Counted from the stretch's first letter, positions 1 through 7,769 are shown. The stretch is DNA of 64,000 nt from Microbulbifer guangxiensis (GCF_021729075.1 NZ_JAJSAQ010000006.1:228782-292781), one strand, 5' to 3'. The notes: generated from the letters alone by a model not told the origin. Made by a program: numbers and translations.

Positions 1-137
1 ATATGGGACATCAACCCCCAAAACAAACTTATCTTGCAGAAAGTGTGACCGCTGAGCCCACAGGGAGGGGAGCCAGAGAGTGACACCAATTGGCACACAG
101 TTGGGAGCTGAACGCTTGAGAATTGGCTACAGGCACA
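1..137. other. No gene recognised at window edge
   Basis: This first stretch holds no convincing reading frame and no RNA gene I can recognise. It could be the tail of an intergenic region whose gene lies outside the window. Confidence 0.4.
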
Positions 138-174
138 AAAAAACCCAACCACTCTCACGAATGTTGGGTTTTTT
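138..174. terminator. Bidirectional Rho-independent terminator beyond tRNA-Ser
   Basis: A 12-bp inverted repeat with arms at 138-149 and 163-174 has a run of A on one side and T on the other, so it can act as an intrinsic terminator on either strand. It lies about 50 bp past the 3' end of the minus-strand tRNA-Ser gene and most likely ends that transcript. Confidence 0.8.
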
Positions 175-224
175 GTTGGGTAGATCGATTTTATGCTCGT
201 AAGCTATTGATTCTACTCATGGTT

Positions 225-312
225 TGGCGGTGAGGGAGGGATTCGAACCCTCGATGCCTTGCGACATACACACTTTCCAGGCGTGCTCCTTCGACCACTC
301 GGACACCTCACC
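225..312 (-). tRNA. tRNA-Ser (GGA)
   Basis: Read on the minus strand this 88-nt sequence has a 7-bp acceptor stem (GGTGAGG with CCTCACC), a long variable arm typical of class II serine tRNAs, a GGTTCGAATCC T-arm and an encoded CCA end. The anticodon is GGA, within CTGGAAAGT. It decodes UCC/UCU. A terminator follows on the minus strand. Confidence 0.95.
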
Positions 313-462
313 GAAACTGATTGTCACGTTTTGGGCTCTCTCAGGGGACCCGGCACGTCTGCCTCTGCATTCCCGCTCGGGGAAAATTGCTTTGCTAATC
401 AGGAACATACGTCCCGTTCAGCGAGGGCGCACTTTACAGAAAGCCGGCCCCGGGCGCAACCC

Positions 463-1029
463 TTAGGGGGCCTTCCAGTGTGAAAAAAAGTCGCTGGTGG
501 CCAGTTCCCGGGCCTGGCGGGGGGACTTGGCGGGGGTGCCAAGGTAGATGAAGCCGTCGATGTGCTCGTTTTCGGCCAGCCCCAGTCCTTCAGCCACCAC
601 CGGATTGTAGGCAAGCGGCCCTGTGCGCCAGTAGGCCCCGATGCCCTGGGCGAAGGCAGCGGTCAGCATGGCCTGTACTGCCCCGGCGGTAGAGAGGTGC
701 TGTTCGATATGAGGCACCTTGGGGTGGTCCTGAAGGCGGGTAATGGCGACGAGGATCAGGGGGGCACGCAGTGGCATGGCCAGGGTCTTGTCCCGCTTGG
801 CGTCTCCCAGAGGGCCGTTGTTCTCAGCCTCAGCAGCCCGCAGGAATAGCTGGCCCAGCTTGTGGAGTTCCTCCCCCTCCACCTGCAGGAAACGCCACGG
901 GCGCAGTGCACCGTGGTCAGCGGTGCGCAAAGCGGCACGGAAGATGTTTTCCCGCTGTGCCTCACTGGGCGCCGGGTCGGTCAGCTTGCCCACGGATACG
1001 CGGTTGTGAAGGGCCTCAAGAGCGTCCAT
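463..1029 (-). CDS. Nitroreductase family protein (YdjA-like)
   Basis: A 188-residue protein of the FMN-dependent nitroreductase family, small single-domain branch like E. coli YdjA. Visible features are the N-terminal RVSVGKL FMN phosphate-binding segment near residue 10, DHGALRPWRF near 38-47, and a C-terminal GFIYLGTPA segment near 158. Such enzymes use NAD(P)H to reduce nitro or quinone compounds; the true substrate is not known. The ATG start has an AGGGGAGAT ribosome site 4 nt upstream. It appears to be a single-gene unit between tRNA-Ser and the divergent cyclase gene. Confidence 0.85.
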   Translation of the reverse strand: MDALEALHNRVSVGKLTDPAPSEAQRENIFRAALRTADHGALRPWRFLQVEGEELHKLGQLFLRAAEAENNGPLGDAKRDKTLAMPLRAPLILVAITRLQDHPKVPHIEQHLSTAGAVQAMLTAAFAQGIGAYWRTGPLAYNPVVAEGLGLAENEHIDGFIYLGTPAKSPRQARELATSDFFSHWKAP

Positions 1030-1278
1030 GTATCTCCCCTTAAACTAAGCGTCAGCCTGTCATATTGGAACCGCATTCTACTGCAAGGGCACAATGACCT
1101 CACATATCTGTCCGCTTTTGACCAAAGACGACACGCCTGTCGCATTATGATCTTGCCCGGAGTAAACTTGGGCCACCGTCTGACAGAGGCGGAAACACAA
1201 GAATAAATCCGGGGCTTGTCCCCATCGGCGGTGCCAGCCGTCGACCACCTTCTGCACATATCGGATAAAGACAACCCA
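1030..1278. other. Divergent intergenic region
   Basis: This stretch lies between the divergently transcribed nitroreductase and adenylate cyclase genes and should hold both promoters. An in-frame TTG at 1216 could extend the cyclase by 21 residues, but I see no ribosome site there. No RNA gene or clear operator was recognised. Confidence 0.4.
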
Positions 1279-2673
1279 ATGCAGGACCGGCCAGAGGCAG
1301 TAACCGGGCGGAACATCGATGCCCGCTACCCGTTCTATTTCCGCAGTCTGATCTGTTTTGCCGCGGCGGGCACACTCGTAAATGCGGTGAACTGGTCCGC
1401 GCCGTGGGGCCTGGACAAAGCGCTCACGCTGGGCATGGCAGCCATACTGCTTCTCTATATCCCCCTCGCCTACCGGATCGCCAGCCGCGCACCTGTGGAG
1501 CGGAGCACCAATGTACAGCGCTGGCTGTCGTTTACCGATGCTGCGCTGATTGGTATCGCAATTGCCCTGACCAACTTCAGCCTGCTGCCGACCCTGCTCT
1601 TTATCACCATGGTGCAGTTCAACGCGTTGACGGCCGGGGGCGGACGACGCTGGTTCGAGCACAATACCGGCCTGCTGCTGGGTGTAGGGACCGGCTACCT
1701 GATCCACAAGCCGGCCATGGTGGTGAATGCCGACCTGACCATCAGTGCCGCGAGCCTGATCGGGGTATTCACTTACTTCTGCGCTTATGCTTTCTACACC
1801 CATAAGCAGATCGCAGCCCTGAAAAGGGAAAACCAGGCCCTGGCTGCGGATCAGCATGTCAGCAAGATGCGCACTTACAAGCTGTCCAAGTACCTGCCAC
1901 AGCGCCTGTGGCGCGCAGTGACCAACGGCAAGGAGAGTGAACTGGTCACCGAGCGCAAGCTACTGACCATCTTTTTCTCGGACATCAAGGACTTCAGCCA
2001 GCTGACCGAGGAACTGGAAGCGGAAACCTTTACCGAGCTGCTCAACGGCTACCTGTCAGAAATGGCCCGTATTGCCGGGCAGTACGGCGGCACTATCGAC
2101 AAGTTCATCGGCGATGCGGTGATGGTGGTGTTCGGGGATAACGAGAGCAAGGGCCCGAAGTCGGACGCCCTGCGCTGTGTCGCCATGGCGCTGGCGATGC
2201 GCAAGCGCGTGCGGGAAATGAAGCAGGAGTGGTACAACAAGGGCATCTCCCGCCCCCTACAGGTGCGCATGGGCATCAATACCGGCTACTGCACCGTGGG
2301 CATATTCGGCACGGCCAACCACCAGTCCTATACGGTCATGGGCACCCACGTGAACCTTGCTGCCCGCCTGGAGGGTGCGGCCCAGCCGGGTGAGATACTG
2401 ATCAGTCACGAGACCTGGGCACTGATCAAGCAGTCGGTCATGTGCCGCGACCGCGGGCTGGTGGAAGTGAAAGGCTTCAGCACGCCGGTGAAGGTGTATC
2501 AGGTCACGGACCTGCGCAAGAACCTGGGCGGCCAGCAGAGCTACCTCGAGGAGCATGCGCCTGGCTTTTCCATGCACATGGATCTGGACAAGATCCGTAA
2601 TTATGACCGGGAGAAGGTGCTGCGTTCACTGGAGAAGGCGGCCGACTCCATCAAGAAGAAAGTCATTCTCTGA
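1279..2673 (+). CDS. Membrane-bound class III adenylate cyclase
   Basis: A protein of about 464 residues predicted to make cAMP from ATP at the inner membrane. Residues 20-175 form a hydrophobic region with roughly five or six membrane segments. A short linker with heptad-like spacing follows, then a class III cyclase catalytic domain from about 228 to 410. The metal-binding aspartates are visible in FFSDIKDFS and in GDAVMVVFGD, and a DKFIGD lysine fits purine recognition. The usual Asp of the GDxVNxAxRLE signature is Thr (GTHVNLAARLE), which is found in some ATP-specific cyclases. I chose the ATG at 1279; a TTG at 1216 lacks a ribosome site. A cyclase using GTP cannot be fully excluded. Confidence 0.85.
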   Translation: MQDRPEAVTGRNIDARYPFYFRSLICFAAAGTLVNAVNWSAPWGLDKALTLGMAAILLLYIPLAYRIASRAPVERSTNVQRWLSFTDAALIGIAIALTNFSLLPTLLFITMVQFNALTAGGGRRWFEHNTGLLLGVGTGYLIHKPAMVVNADLTISAASLIGVFTYFCAYAFYTHKQIAALKRENQALAADQHVSKMRTYKLSKYLPQRLWRAVTNGKESELVTERKLLTIFFSDIKDFSQLTEELEAETFTELLNGYLSEMARIAGQYGGTIDKFIGDAVMVVFGDNESKGPKSDALRCVAMALAMRKRVREMKQEWYNKGISRPLQVRMGINTGYCTVGIFGTANHQSYTVMGTHVNLAARLEGAAQPGEILISHETWALIKQSVMCRDRGLVEVKGFSTPVKVYQVTDLRKNLGGQQSYLEEHAPGFSMHMDLDKIRNYDREKVLRSLEKAADSIKKKVIL

Positions 2674-2746
2674 CCCCGGCAGACTGGCCTCCCGCCGGGA
2701 CTAGCACCACCCTGCCCCAAGATCCGTCACCTGAACCCGCCTGCGT

Positions 2747-3583
2747 TTACTGGCGGGCGAAACGGGGAGGAAGGGCTTTGCCCGGGAGCGTGCTGCGCAG
2801 CGGATTGATGTCCAGCCCACCGCGACGGGTGTAGCGCGCGCACACGGTCAACTCTTCGAATGCCGCCAGGTTCTGCAGGTCACAGAAGATCCGCTCCACA
2901 CAGTGTTCGTGGAAATCCTGGTGCTCACGGAAGGAAATGATGTAGGCCAGCAGCGCCTCCCGGTCCAGCGCCGGGCCGCGGTAGTCGATGCAGACAGTGG
3001 CCCAGTCTGGCTGTCCCGTGACCGGGCAGTTGCTGCGCAACAGGTGGCTGTAGAGGGTTTCACTCACGGCTCCGCGTCCCGCATCCAGCCTGAGCAGTGA
3101 CGCCTCCGGCTGGTAGCGACGCGTCTCGATGTCGAGCTGATCGAGGCAGAAACCCTCCGGCTTCTCCACCGCCAGCGTGGCGTCCTCGACCCCAAAAAGT
3201 TCGACCGTCACGTCAGCGCCCGAAGCCGCGCCAAGGTCCCTGCTCAACGTATCGCGCACTTCCTCCCAGCTCGCAAACTCGCTCTGGTTGAGTGAATTCA
3301 GGTACAGCTTGAACGACTTGGATTCGATCATCGCCGCCGAGTCGTGGGGGAAAGTGAACCTGCTCACGGCAACCTGTGGCACTCCCTTGGGGTTGAGCCA
3401 GGACAGTTCGAAACCCCACCATTCATCGACGCCGGAAAATGGCAGCGTGTCGCCCCTGAGCCCCAGGTGCGCACGGGAAATCCCCCGGTCGATGGGGTGC
3501 AGCAGGCCCGGGTTGTAGCGGGATTCATATTGGGTCTCACGCCCCAATGGCAGGCCTTTCCAGTCTTCGCGTTCCATAGACAT
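2747..3583 (-). CDS. queF: NADPH-dependent 7-cyano-7-deazaguanine reductase QueF
   Basis: A 278-residue bimodular QueF that reduces preQ0 to preQ1 in queuosine biosynthesis. The nucleophile is Cys186 in SNCPVTGQPDW, with the general acid Asp193 seven residues on, and His225-Glu226 in DFHEH. The QueF motif ESKSFKLY sits at 87-94. Length matches the E. coli type. The gene starts 6 nt after the stop of the ABC permease upstream, so it is the third gene of a minus-strand operon with an exporter of YadGH type. A second in-frame Met two codons later could also be used. Confidence 0.97.
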   Translation of the reverse strand: MSMEREDWKGLPLGRETQYESRYNPGLLHPIDRGISRAHLGLRGDTLPFSGVDEWWGFELSWLNPKGVPQVAVSRFTFPHDSAAMIESKSFKLYLNSLNQSEFASWEEVRDTLSRDLGAASGADVTVELFGVEDATLAVEKPEGFCLDQLDIETRRYQPEASLLRLDAGRGAVSETLYSHLLRSNCPVTGQPDWATVCIDYRGPALDREALLAYIISFREHQDFHEHCVERIFCDLQNLAAFEELTVCARYTRRGGLDINPLRSTLPGKALPPRFARQ

Positions 3584-3589
3584 TCCCGC

Positions 3590-4363
3590 TCAGTGTCGCA
3601 GTCGCTTGCCGTGGCTCATCAGGTGCAGGCCCCAGCCAAACAGCAGGGCGATAAAGACAACGACGCCCACGAAAGCCCAGGCTACATTGATGTCGGAAAC
3701 ACCGAGCACACCGTAACGGAAGGCGTTCACCATGTAGAGCACAGGATTGAGCTTTGACAGCCCCTGCCAGAAGGGTGACAGCAGCCCGATGGAGTAAAAC
3801 ACCCCACCCAGATAGGTCAGCGGCGTCAGCACAAAGGTGGGAATGATGGAGATATCGTCGAAGCTGTTGGCAAAAATGGCGTTGATGAACCCGGCCAGTG
3901 AAAACAGCACCGCCGTGAGGAATACGATTGCCACCGTAATTCCCACGTGCTGCACGCTGAGGTCGGTGAAGAACAGGGCGATCAGAGTAACCACAAAACC
4001 CACGATCAGGCCGCGGGCCACGCCGCCCAGTACATAGCCCGCCATCACCACCCAGTTGGGCGTGGGAGAAACCAGCAGTTCTTCTACACTGCGCTGGAAT
4101 TTGGCGCTGTAGAAAGACGACACCACGTTCGAGTAAGAGTTGGTGATCACCGCCATCATGATGAGGCCGGGCACCACGAATTCCATATAGGTGAAGCCAC
4201 CCATCTCGCCGATGCGGCTGCCGATCAACGCGCCGAAGATGACGAAGTAGAGCGACATGGTGATGACCGGCGGCACCAGGGTCTGCGGCCAGATACGGGT
4301 AAAACGCCTGACTTCCCGCCGGAAAATGGTGACGAAAGAGATCCAGATAGCATTGCTGGTCAC
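3590..4363 (-). CDS. ABC-2 type transporter permease (YadH-like)
   Basis: A 257-residue inner membrane protein of the ABC-2 permease family, like E. coli YadH. Six hydrophobic segments are visible, and a conserved PLTYLGGVFYSI loop lies near residues 185-196. It would form the membrane channel with the ATPase encoded just upstream. The ATG overlaps the stop of the ATPase gene by 4 nt, which implies translational coupling. The substrate is not known; relatives export lipids, polysaccharides or drugs. Confidence 0.9.
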   Translation of the reverse strand: MTSNAIWISFVTIFRREVRRFTRIWPQTLVPPVITMSLYFVIFGALIGSRIGEMGGFTYMEFVVPGLIMMAVITNSYSNVVSSFYSAKFQRSVEELLVSPTPNWVVMAGYVLGGVARGLIVGFVVTLIALFFTDLSVQHVGITVAIVFLTAVLFSLAGFINAIFANSFDDISIIPTFVLTPLTYLGGVFYSIGLLSPFWQGLSKLNPVLYMVNAFRYGVLGVSDINVAWAFVGVVVFIALLFGWGLHLMSHGKRLRH

Positions 4364-5298
4364 GACTTTTCCCCCTCGGTTTTTTGCCCTTCCGCCAGCA
4401 GGGAGACGAAAAGCTCTTCCAGCCGGTTGGCCCGGTTGCGCATACTGACCACGGCGACACCCTGCTCCCCGAGGCGGCTGAACAGTGCATTCAGCGATTG
4501 GCCCTTCTCGATGGTGACCTCGAGACTGTGCTCGTCCCGCAGGCGGCCGTCGAAGTCACCCAGGTCCGGGCAGTCACTCAACGGATCGCGCACATCGAGG
4601 ATAAAGACCTCCTTGTTGAGGGTTTTCAGCAGCGACTTGATGGAGGTGTTCTCGACAATCTCGCCCTTATCGATGATGGCGATATTGCGACAGAGGCTTT
4701 CTGCCTCCTCCAGGTAATGGGTAGTCAGGATAATGGTGGTGCCCTGGCGGTTGATCTCCTCCAGGAAGGTCCACATGGAGCGGCGAAGCTCGATATCCAC
4801 CCCGGCGGTGGGCTCGTCGAGAATCAGCAGTTTCGGTTCATGAATCAGGGCGCGGGCGATCATCAGGCGCCGTTTCATGCCCCCTGACAACATCCGCGCC
4901 TGCGTGCTGCGCTTGTCCCACAGCCCCAGCTGCTTGAGGTACTTCTCGGTGCGCTCTTCCGCCAGCGCGCGGGGCATACCGTAGAAGCCACCCTGAGTAC
5001 AGACGATGTCGTACACCTTCTCGAACTGGCTGAAATTGAATTCCTGCGGCACCACACCCAGCATCTGCTTGGCGGCAGGGAAGTCCTTGTCGATATCGAT
5101 GCCGAAAATCGAGACACTGCCACCGGTCTTGCGCACCAGCGAGCAGATGATGCCAATCGTGGTCGACTTGCCGGCGCCGTTGGGGCCCAGCAGGGCGAAG
5201 AAGTCCCCCGGCTGGACATCAAAACTGATGCCCTTCAGGGCCTGGAAGCCGTTGTCGTAGGTTTTCTGCAGATTGCTTATGGAGAGCGCAGCGGTCAT
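4360..5298 (-). CDS. ABC transporter ATP-binding protein (YadG-like)
   Basis: A 312-residue ATPase subunit. Walker A is GPNGAGKS at 38-45, the signature is LSGGMKRR near 138, Walker B is LLILDEPTAG near 158, and the switch His follows in TTHYLEEA. A C-terminal extension of about 80 residues is typical of the CcmA/YadG group. An open frame reaches further upstream to 5460, but the ATG at 5298 has a good ribosome site (GGGAGG, 6 nt before) and aligns with the family start. It is the first gene of the ATPase-permease-queF operon. Confidence 0.93.
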   Translation of the reverse strand: MTAALSISNLQKTYDNGFQALKGISFDVQPGDFFALLGPNGAGKSTTIGIICSLVRKTGGSVSIFGIDIDKDFPAAKQMLGVVPQEFNFSQFEKVYDIVCTQGGFYGMPRALAEERTEKYLKQLGLWDKRSTQARMLSGGMKRRLMIARALIHEPKLLILDEPTAGVDIELRRSMWTFLEEINRQGTTIILTTHYLEEAESLCRNIAIIDKGEIVENTSIKSLLKTLNKEVFILDVRDPLSDCPDLGDFDGRLRDEHSLEVTIEKGQSLNALFSRLGEQGVAVVSMRNRANRLEELFVSLLAEGQKTEGEKS

Positions 5299-5660
5299 CT
5301 CTTCCTCCCGGAGTTGAGGGCGCATATTCAACGCGCTTGCCCCGCATATTGCAACCAGACAGGTCGTGGGGACATCTCCGCCTGAGGGAGGCCGCTCTGA
5401 AGCCTCCCTACCCAAGCCGCCCGGCGGACGGGTAACAACAAGCCCCCAAAACCTCACCACTTGTGCGCCGGTAACCGCGCCCGGGGCACTCGGAAAAGAA
5501 TAGATTTGAGGCGATTAAGTATAGGTTGGCACCGGGTGCTGCCGGTGAAGCCTGCAAATTGGCCCACACCATGAATGAACTGAGCCTGCAGCCCCCCCCG
5601 CAGCAGTCACAGCGGCGGGCTGAAGGAAAGCTTGAGTAGTAGTGAGAGCAGTAGAAACAG
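5299..5660. other. Intergenic region between ABC operon and tRNA cluster
   Basis: About 360 bp without a supported gene. It must hold the promoter of the minus-strand ABC operon, near its left end, and the end of the tRNA transcript on its right. Frames here are short and overlap the tRNA genes in an unlikely way. Confidence 0.4.
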
Positions 5661-5686
5661 AAAAGCCGCTCGATTGAGCGGCTTTC
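5661..5686 (-). terminator. Terminator after the tRNA-Gly/Glu cluster
   Basis: The inverted repeat GCCGCTC/GAGCGGC is followed on the minus strand by TTTT. It sits 6 nt past the 3' end of the last tRNA-Gly and probably ends the tRNA cluster transcript. Confidence 0.8.
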
Positions 5687-5691
5687 TGATT

Positions 5692-5767
5692 TGGAGCGGG
5701 AAACCAGGTTCGAACTGGCGACCTCAACCTTGGCAAGGTTGCGCTCTACCAACTGAGCTATTCCCGC
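5692..5767 (-). tRNA. tRNA-Gly (GCC), copy 3 of 3
   Basis: A 76-nt tRNA with acceptor stem GCGGGAA, anticodon GCC in CTTGCCAAG and encoded CCA. Its T-arm reads CCAGTTCGAACCTGG, whereas the other two copies have CCGGTTCGAACCCGG, a paired change that keeps the stem. It is the last tRNA of the cluster in transcription order. Confidence 0.96.
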
Positions 5768-5849
5768 GAATTCCTTCTATCGGCCATCAGGAAAATCACT
5801 GTTTCCGATGCCCTGCCCGAGCGCCTCTTTACCTTGCGCTCTTCCGGTC

Positions 5850-5894
5850 GCCAATCACAGATTGGCGCCGTTCGGCTGCGAGCTTCGCTCAGCC
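5850..5894. repeat. Short palindromes with 3-nt loops in tRNA spacer, copy A
   Basis: Two hairpins lie here: a perfect 7-bp stem GCCAATC with loop ACA at 5850-5866, and an imperfect stem around GAGC-TTC-GCTC at 5874-5894. The same pair recurs 497 bp to the right within the duplicated unit. Confidence 0.65.
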
Positions 5895-5916
5895 ACGAAG
5901 CAAACTCTTGCCTCAC

Positions 5917-5935
5917 CCAACTGAGCTATTCCCGC
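5917..5935 (-). pseudogene. tRNA-Gly 5' fragment, copy A
   Basis: On the minus strand these 19 nt are identical to the first 19 nt of the neighbouring tRNA-Gly genes (acceptor strand and D-arm start). The sequence then departs from tRNA completely: there is no anticodon arm, T-arm or 3' acceptor strand. It is best read as a remnant or seed of an unequal exchange between tRNA-Gly copies. Confidence 0.75.
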
Positions 5936-5975
5936 GATCCTTTGTCGCGAAGCTGCCTCAGCAACCCCACTACAT

Positions 5976-6051
5976 TGGCATCCCCAAGGGGAGTCGAACC
6001 CCTGTTACCGCCGTGAAAGGGCGGTGTCCTAGGCCTCTAGACGATGGGGAC
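5976..6051 (-). tRNA. tRNA-Glu (TTC), copy 3 of 3
   Basis: A 76-nt tRNA with anticodon TTC in CCTTTCACG and encoded CCA. The acceptor stem is GTCCCCA with TGGGGAT, so the first pair is G-U. It lies 497 bp from an identical copy at 6473. Confidence 0.96.
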
Positions 6052-6156
6052 AGAAAACTTGCACTGACCTCTCGATCAGGTGCTGCCACACTGCCGTGGC
6101 ATATTACCGGGATTACTCTCCGGCACTTAGTGTCGAGCCAACAGAGGGCTCGCACT

Positions 6157-6184
6157 AAAAAAGCCGCTCGATCGAGCGGCTTTC
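6157..6184 (-). terminator. Internal terminator-like palindrome in tRNA cluster
   Basis: GCCGCTCGATCGAGCGGC is an 18-nt perfect palindrome followed on the minus strand by a run of T. It is the duplicated counterpart of the terminator at 5661-5686 and lies between tRNA-Gly copy 2 and tRNA-Glu copy 3, so it may lower expression of the distal copies. Confidence 0.7.
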
Positions 6185-6188
6185 GATT

Positions 6189-6264
6189 TGGAGCGGGAAA
6201 CCGGGTTCGAACCGGCGACCTCAACCTTGGCAAGGTTGCGCTCTACCAACTGAGCTATTCCCGC
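6189..6264 (-). tRNA. tRNA-Gly (GCC), copy 2 of 3
   Basis: A 76-nt tRNA with anticodon GCC, a GGTTCGAACC T-arm and encoded CCA. It is the equivalent of the copy at 5692 in the upstream unit of the 497-bp tandem duplication. Confidence 0.96.
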
Positions 6265-6346
6265 GAATTCTTTCTATCGGGCATCTGGAGAACCATTGTT
6301 TCCGATGCCCTGCCCGAGCGCCTCTCTACCTTGCGCTCTTCCGGTC

Positions 6347-6391
6347 CCCAATCACAGATTGGCGCCGTTCGGCTGCGAGCTTCGCTCAGCC
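6347..6391. repeat. Short palindromes with 3-nt loops in tRNA spacer, copy B
   Basis: This is the second copy of the hairpin pair seen at 5850-5894, displaced by exactly 497 bp, with a one-base difference just before the first stem. Confidence 0.6.
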
Positions 6392-6413
6392 GCGAAGCAA
6401 ACTCTTGCCTCAC

Positions 6414-6432
6414 CCAACTGAGCTATTCCCGC
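6414..6432 (-). pseudogene. tRNA-Gly 5' fragment, copy B
   Basis: The same 19-nt tRNA-Gly 5' fragment as at 5917-5935, exactly 497 bp away. It shows that the fragment was present before the unit was duplicated. Confidence 0.75.
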
Positions 6433-6472
6433 GATTCTGTGTCGCGGGGCTGCCGGAGCAACCCCGCTGCAT

Positions 6473-6548
6473 TGGCATCCCCAAGGGGAGTCGAACCCCT
6501 GTTACCGCCGTGAAAGGGCGGTGTCCTAGGCCTCTAGACGATGGGGAC
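6473..6548 (-). tRNA. tRNA-Glu (TTC), copy 2 of 3
   Basis: A 76-nt tRNA with anticodon TTC and encoded CCA, identical as far as I can see to the copy at 5976-6051, including the G-U first acceptor pair. Confidence 0.96.
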
Positions 6549-6664
6549 AGAAAACTTGCACTGATCTCTCGATCAGGTGCTGCCACACTGCCGTGGCATT
6601 GCCTCGGGCTAACCCTTGGCGCTCGTATCGAACCGGAAGGCTGCCGGATCGTCACGAAGAAAAC

Positions 6665-6740
6665 TGGAGCGGGAAACCGGGTTCGAACCGGCGACCTCAA
6701 CCTTGGCAAGGTTGCGCTCTACCAACTGAGCTATTCCCGC
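6665..6740 (-). tRNA. tRNA-Gly (GCC), copy 1 of 3
   Basis: A 76-nt tRNA with anticodon GCC and encoded CCA. It is separated from the upstream tRNA-Glu by only 2 nt, so the two are cut from one transcript. Confidence 0.96.
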
Positions 6741-6742
6741 AG

Positions 6743-6818
6743 TGGCGTCCCCTAGGGGAGTCGAACCCCTGTTACCGCCGTGAAAGGGCGGTGTCCTAGG
6801 CCTCTAGACGAAGGGGAC
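6743..6818 (-). tRNA. tRNA-Glu (TTC), copy 1 of 3, promoter-proximal
   Basis: A 76-nt tRNA with anticodon TTC and encoded CCA. Its acceptor stem is GTCCCCT with AGGGGAC, differing from the other two copies at both ends of pair 7 (T-A instead of A-T), with a G-C instead of G-U first pair. The stem is fully paired in every copy. Confidence 0.96.
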
Positions 6819-6883
6819 CCAGACTAACTTCTTCGACATCGCATGGCGTCTTAAAGATCCGCTCTGCGTCAGAAGTGGGGCGC

Positions 6884-6912
6884 ATTCTATGTAGCACCCG
6901 GGGTACTGTCAA
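6884..6912 (-). promoter_or_regulatory. Sigma-70 promoter of the tRNA-Glu/Gly cluster
   Basis: On the minus strand TTGACA (6907-6912) and TAGAAT (6884-6889) are separated by exactly 17 nt. An A/T-rich tract just upstream (6921-6955) could act as an UP element. The bases after the -10 box are GCGCCCC, a GC-rich discriminator as in stringently controlled stable-RNA promoters. It lies 65 nt before the first tRNA. Confidence 0.85.
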
Positions 6913-7016
6913 CACCTGCAACTCAACTTTTTAGTTATTTTTTTCTTTTATAGTCAGGCACTTACCCGATTCCCCACTATCGTCGCAAGCACTGCAGCAG
7001 CGCCAGCACCAGCCCT

Positions 7017-7769
7017 TTACCCCGCCTGCTTCGCCAGCGCCTCAAGGTCGGAAAGAAACTCGCGAATACGCTCGGCATTCTTGCCCAGGTCACTCTTGCC
7101 GACCCGGGAGCTGGAACGAACATCGACCCGCGAGCCACCCTCAGCCGCCGTGACCCGCACGACCACATCGTCACTGAATCCGAGCAGCAGCGTGCGGTCC
7201 ACCGCCTCCAGGTGACCGGCCTTGTCGTTGCGGTCCACGATCCGCCAACCCAGCTCTTCGGCGGCCTGTGCAGCCAGAGCCGTGACCTGCTCTACCGGCA
7301 GCGCCACTAGCAAAGGCTGGATATCGGCGTAGATGTCCGCCTCCCGCTGCTGTTTCGCCACCTCCTCACCATCGTACTCGGCACTGTTGTCGCCCGGTTC
7401 CCTCAAGGAGAGCACCGCGCGGTACTCTGGTGGGTTGTTGAGGTCGGTCGAGATATCGTGGATCGGCGGCACATTGAAATTGTCCGGCCCTACAGTGAGC
7501 AGTGGCACGGCCACCGGTAACAACCCCAACAACGTGCCCCACATGGCCGCACGACGGGCATCGGCATGGCGCTTTACCAGCCCCCAGATAAAGACCAGGA
7601 TACTGACCAGGGCCACGCCGATGGCTGCCAGGCCGGCATACTGGAAGATCTGGAAAACGGTACGGAAATGCAGGAGCTCGAGTCGCAGGGCCACCGCGGC
7701 CAGAAAGATGACCGTAAGCAGCAGCCACTGCACCCGGTAGAGCCAACGGCTCCAGTGCCTGTTTCTCAT
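7017..7769 (-). CDS. DUF1499 domain membrane protein
   Basis: A 250-residue protein of unknown function. Residues 1-110 hold a basic N-terminus and three hydrophobic segments (about 12-31, 41-64, 75-92). From about 118 on, a soluble domain fits the DUF1499 family, including EELGWRIVDRND and RSSSRVGKSDLGKNAERIREFL, the latter conserved across that family. The start overlaps the stop of msrB by 4 nt, so the two genes are co-translated. No catalytic residues are evident. Confidence 0.8.
   Translation of the reverse strand: MRNRHWSRWLYRVQWLLLTVIFLAAVALRLELLHFRTVFQIFQYAGLAAIGVALVSILVFIWGLVKRHADARRAAMWGTLLGLLPVAVPLLTVGPDNFNVPPIHDISTDLNNPPEYRAVLSLREPGDNSAEYDGEEVAKQQREADIYADIQPLLVALPVEQVTALAAQAAEELGWRIVDRNDKAGHLEAVDRTLLLGFSDDVVVRVTAAEGGSRVDVRSSSRVGKSDLGKNAERIREFLSDLEALAKQAG

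Noticed and set aside
1078..1857. Long minus-strand frame opposite the adenylate cyclase
   Set aside because: It runs antisense to a gene with clear catalytic motifs and encodes no recognised domain; it is a high-GC shadow.
3947..4717. Plus-strand frame across the ABC permease and ATPase
   Set aside because: It lies opposite two genes with overlapping starts and clear ABC motifs; its protein is low in hydrophobic order and has no ribosome site.
5632..6755. Plus-strand frames across the tRNA cluster
   Set aside because: They translate repeated tRNA sequences on the opposite strand; the apparent protein repeats are the tRNA duplication.
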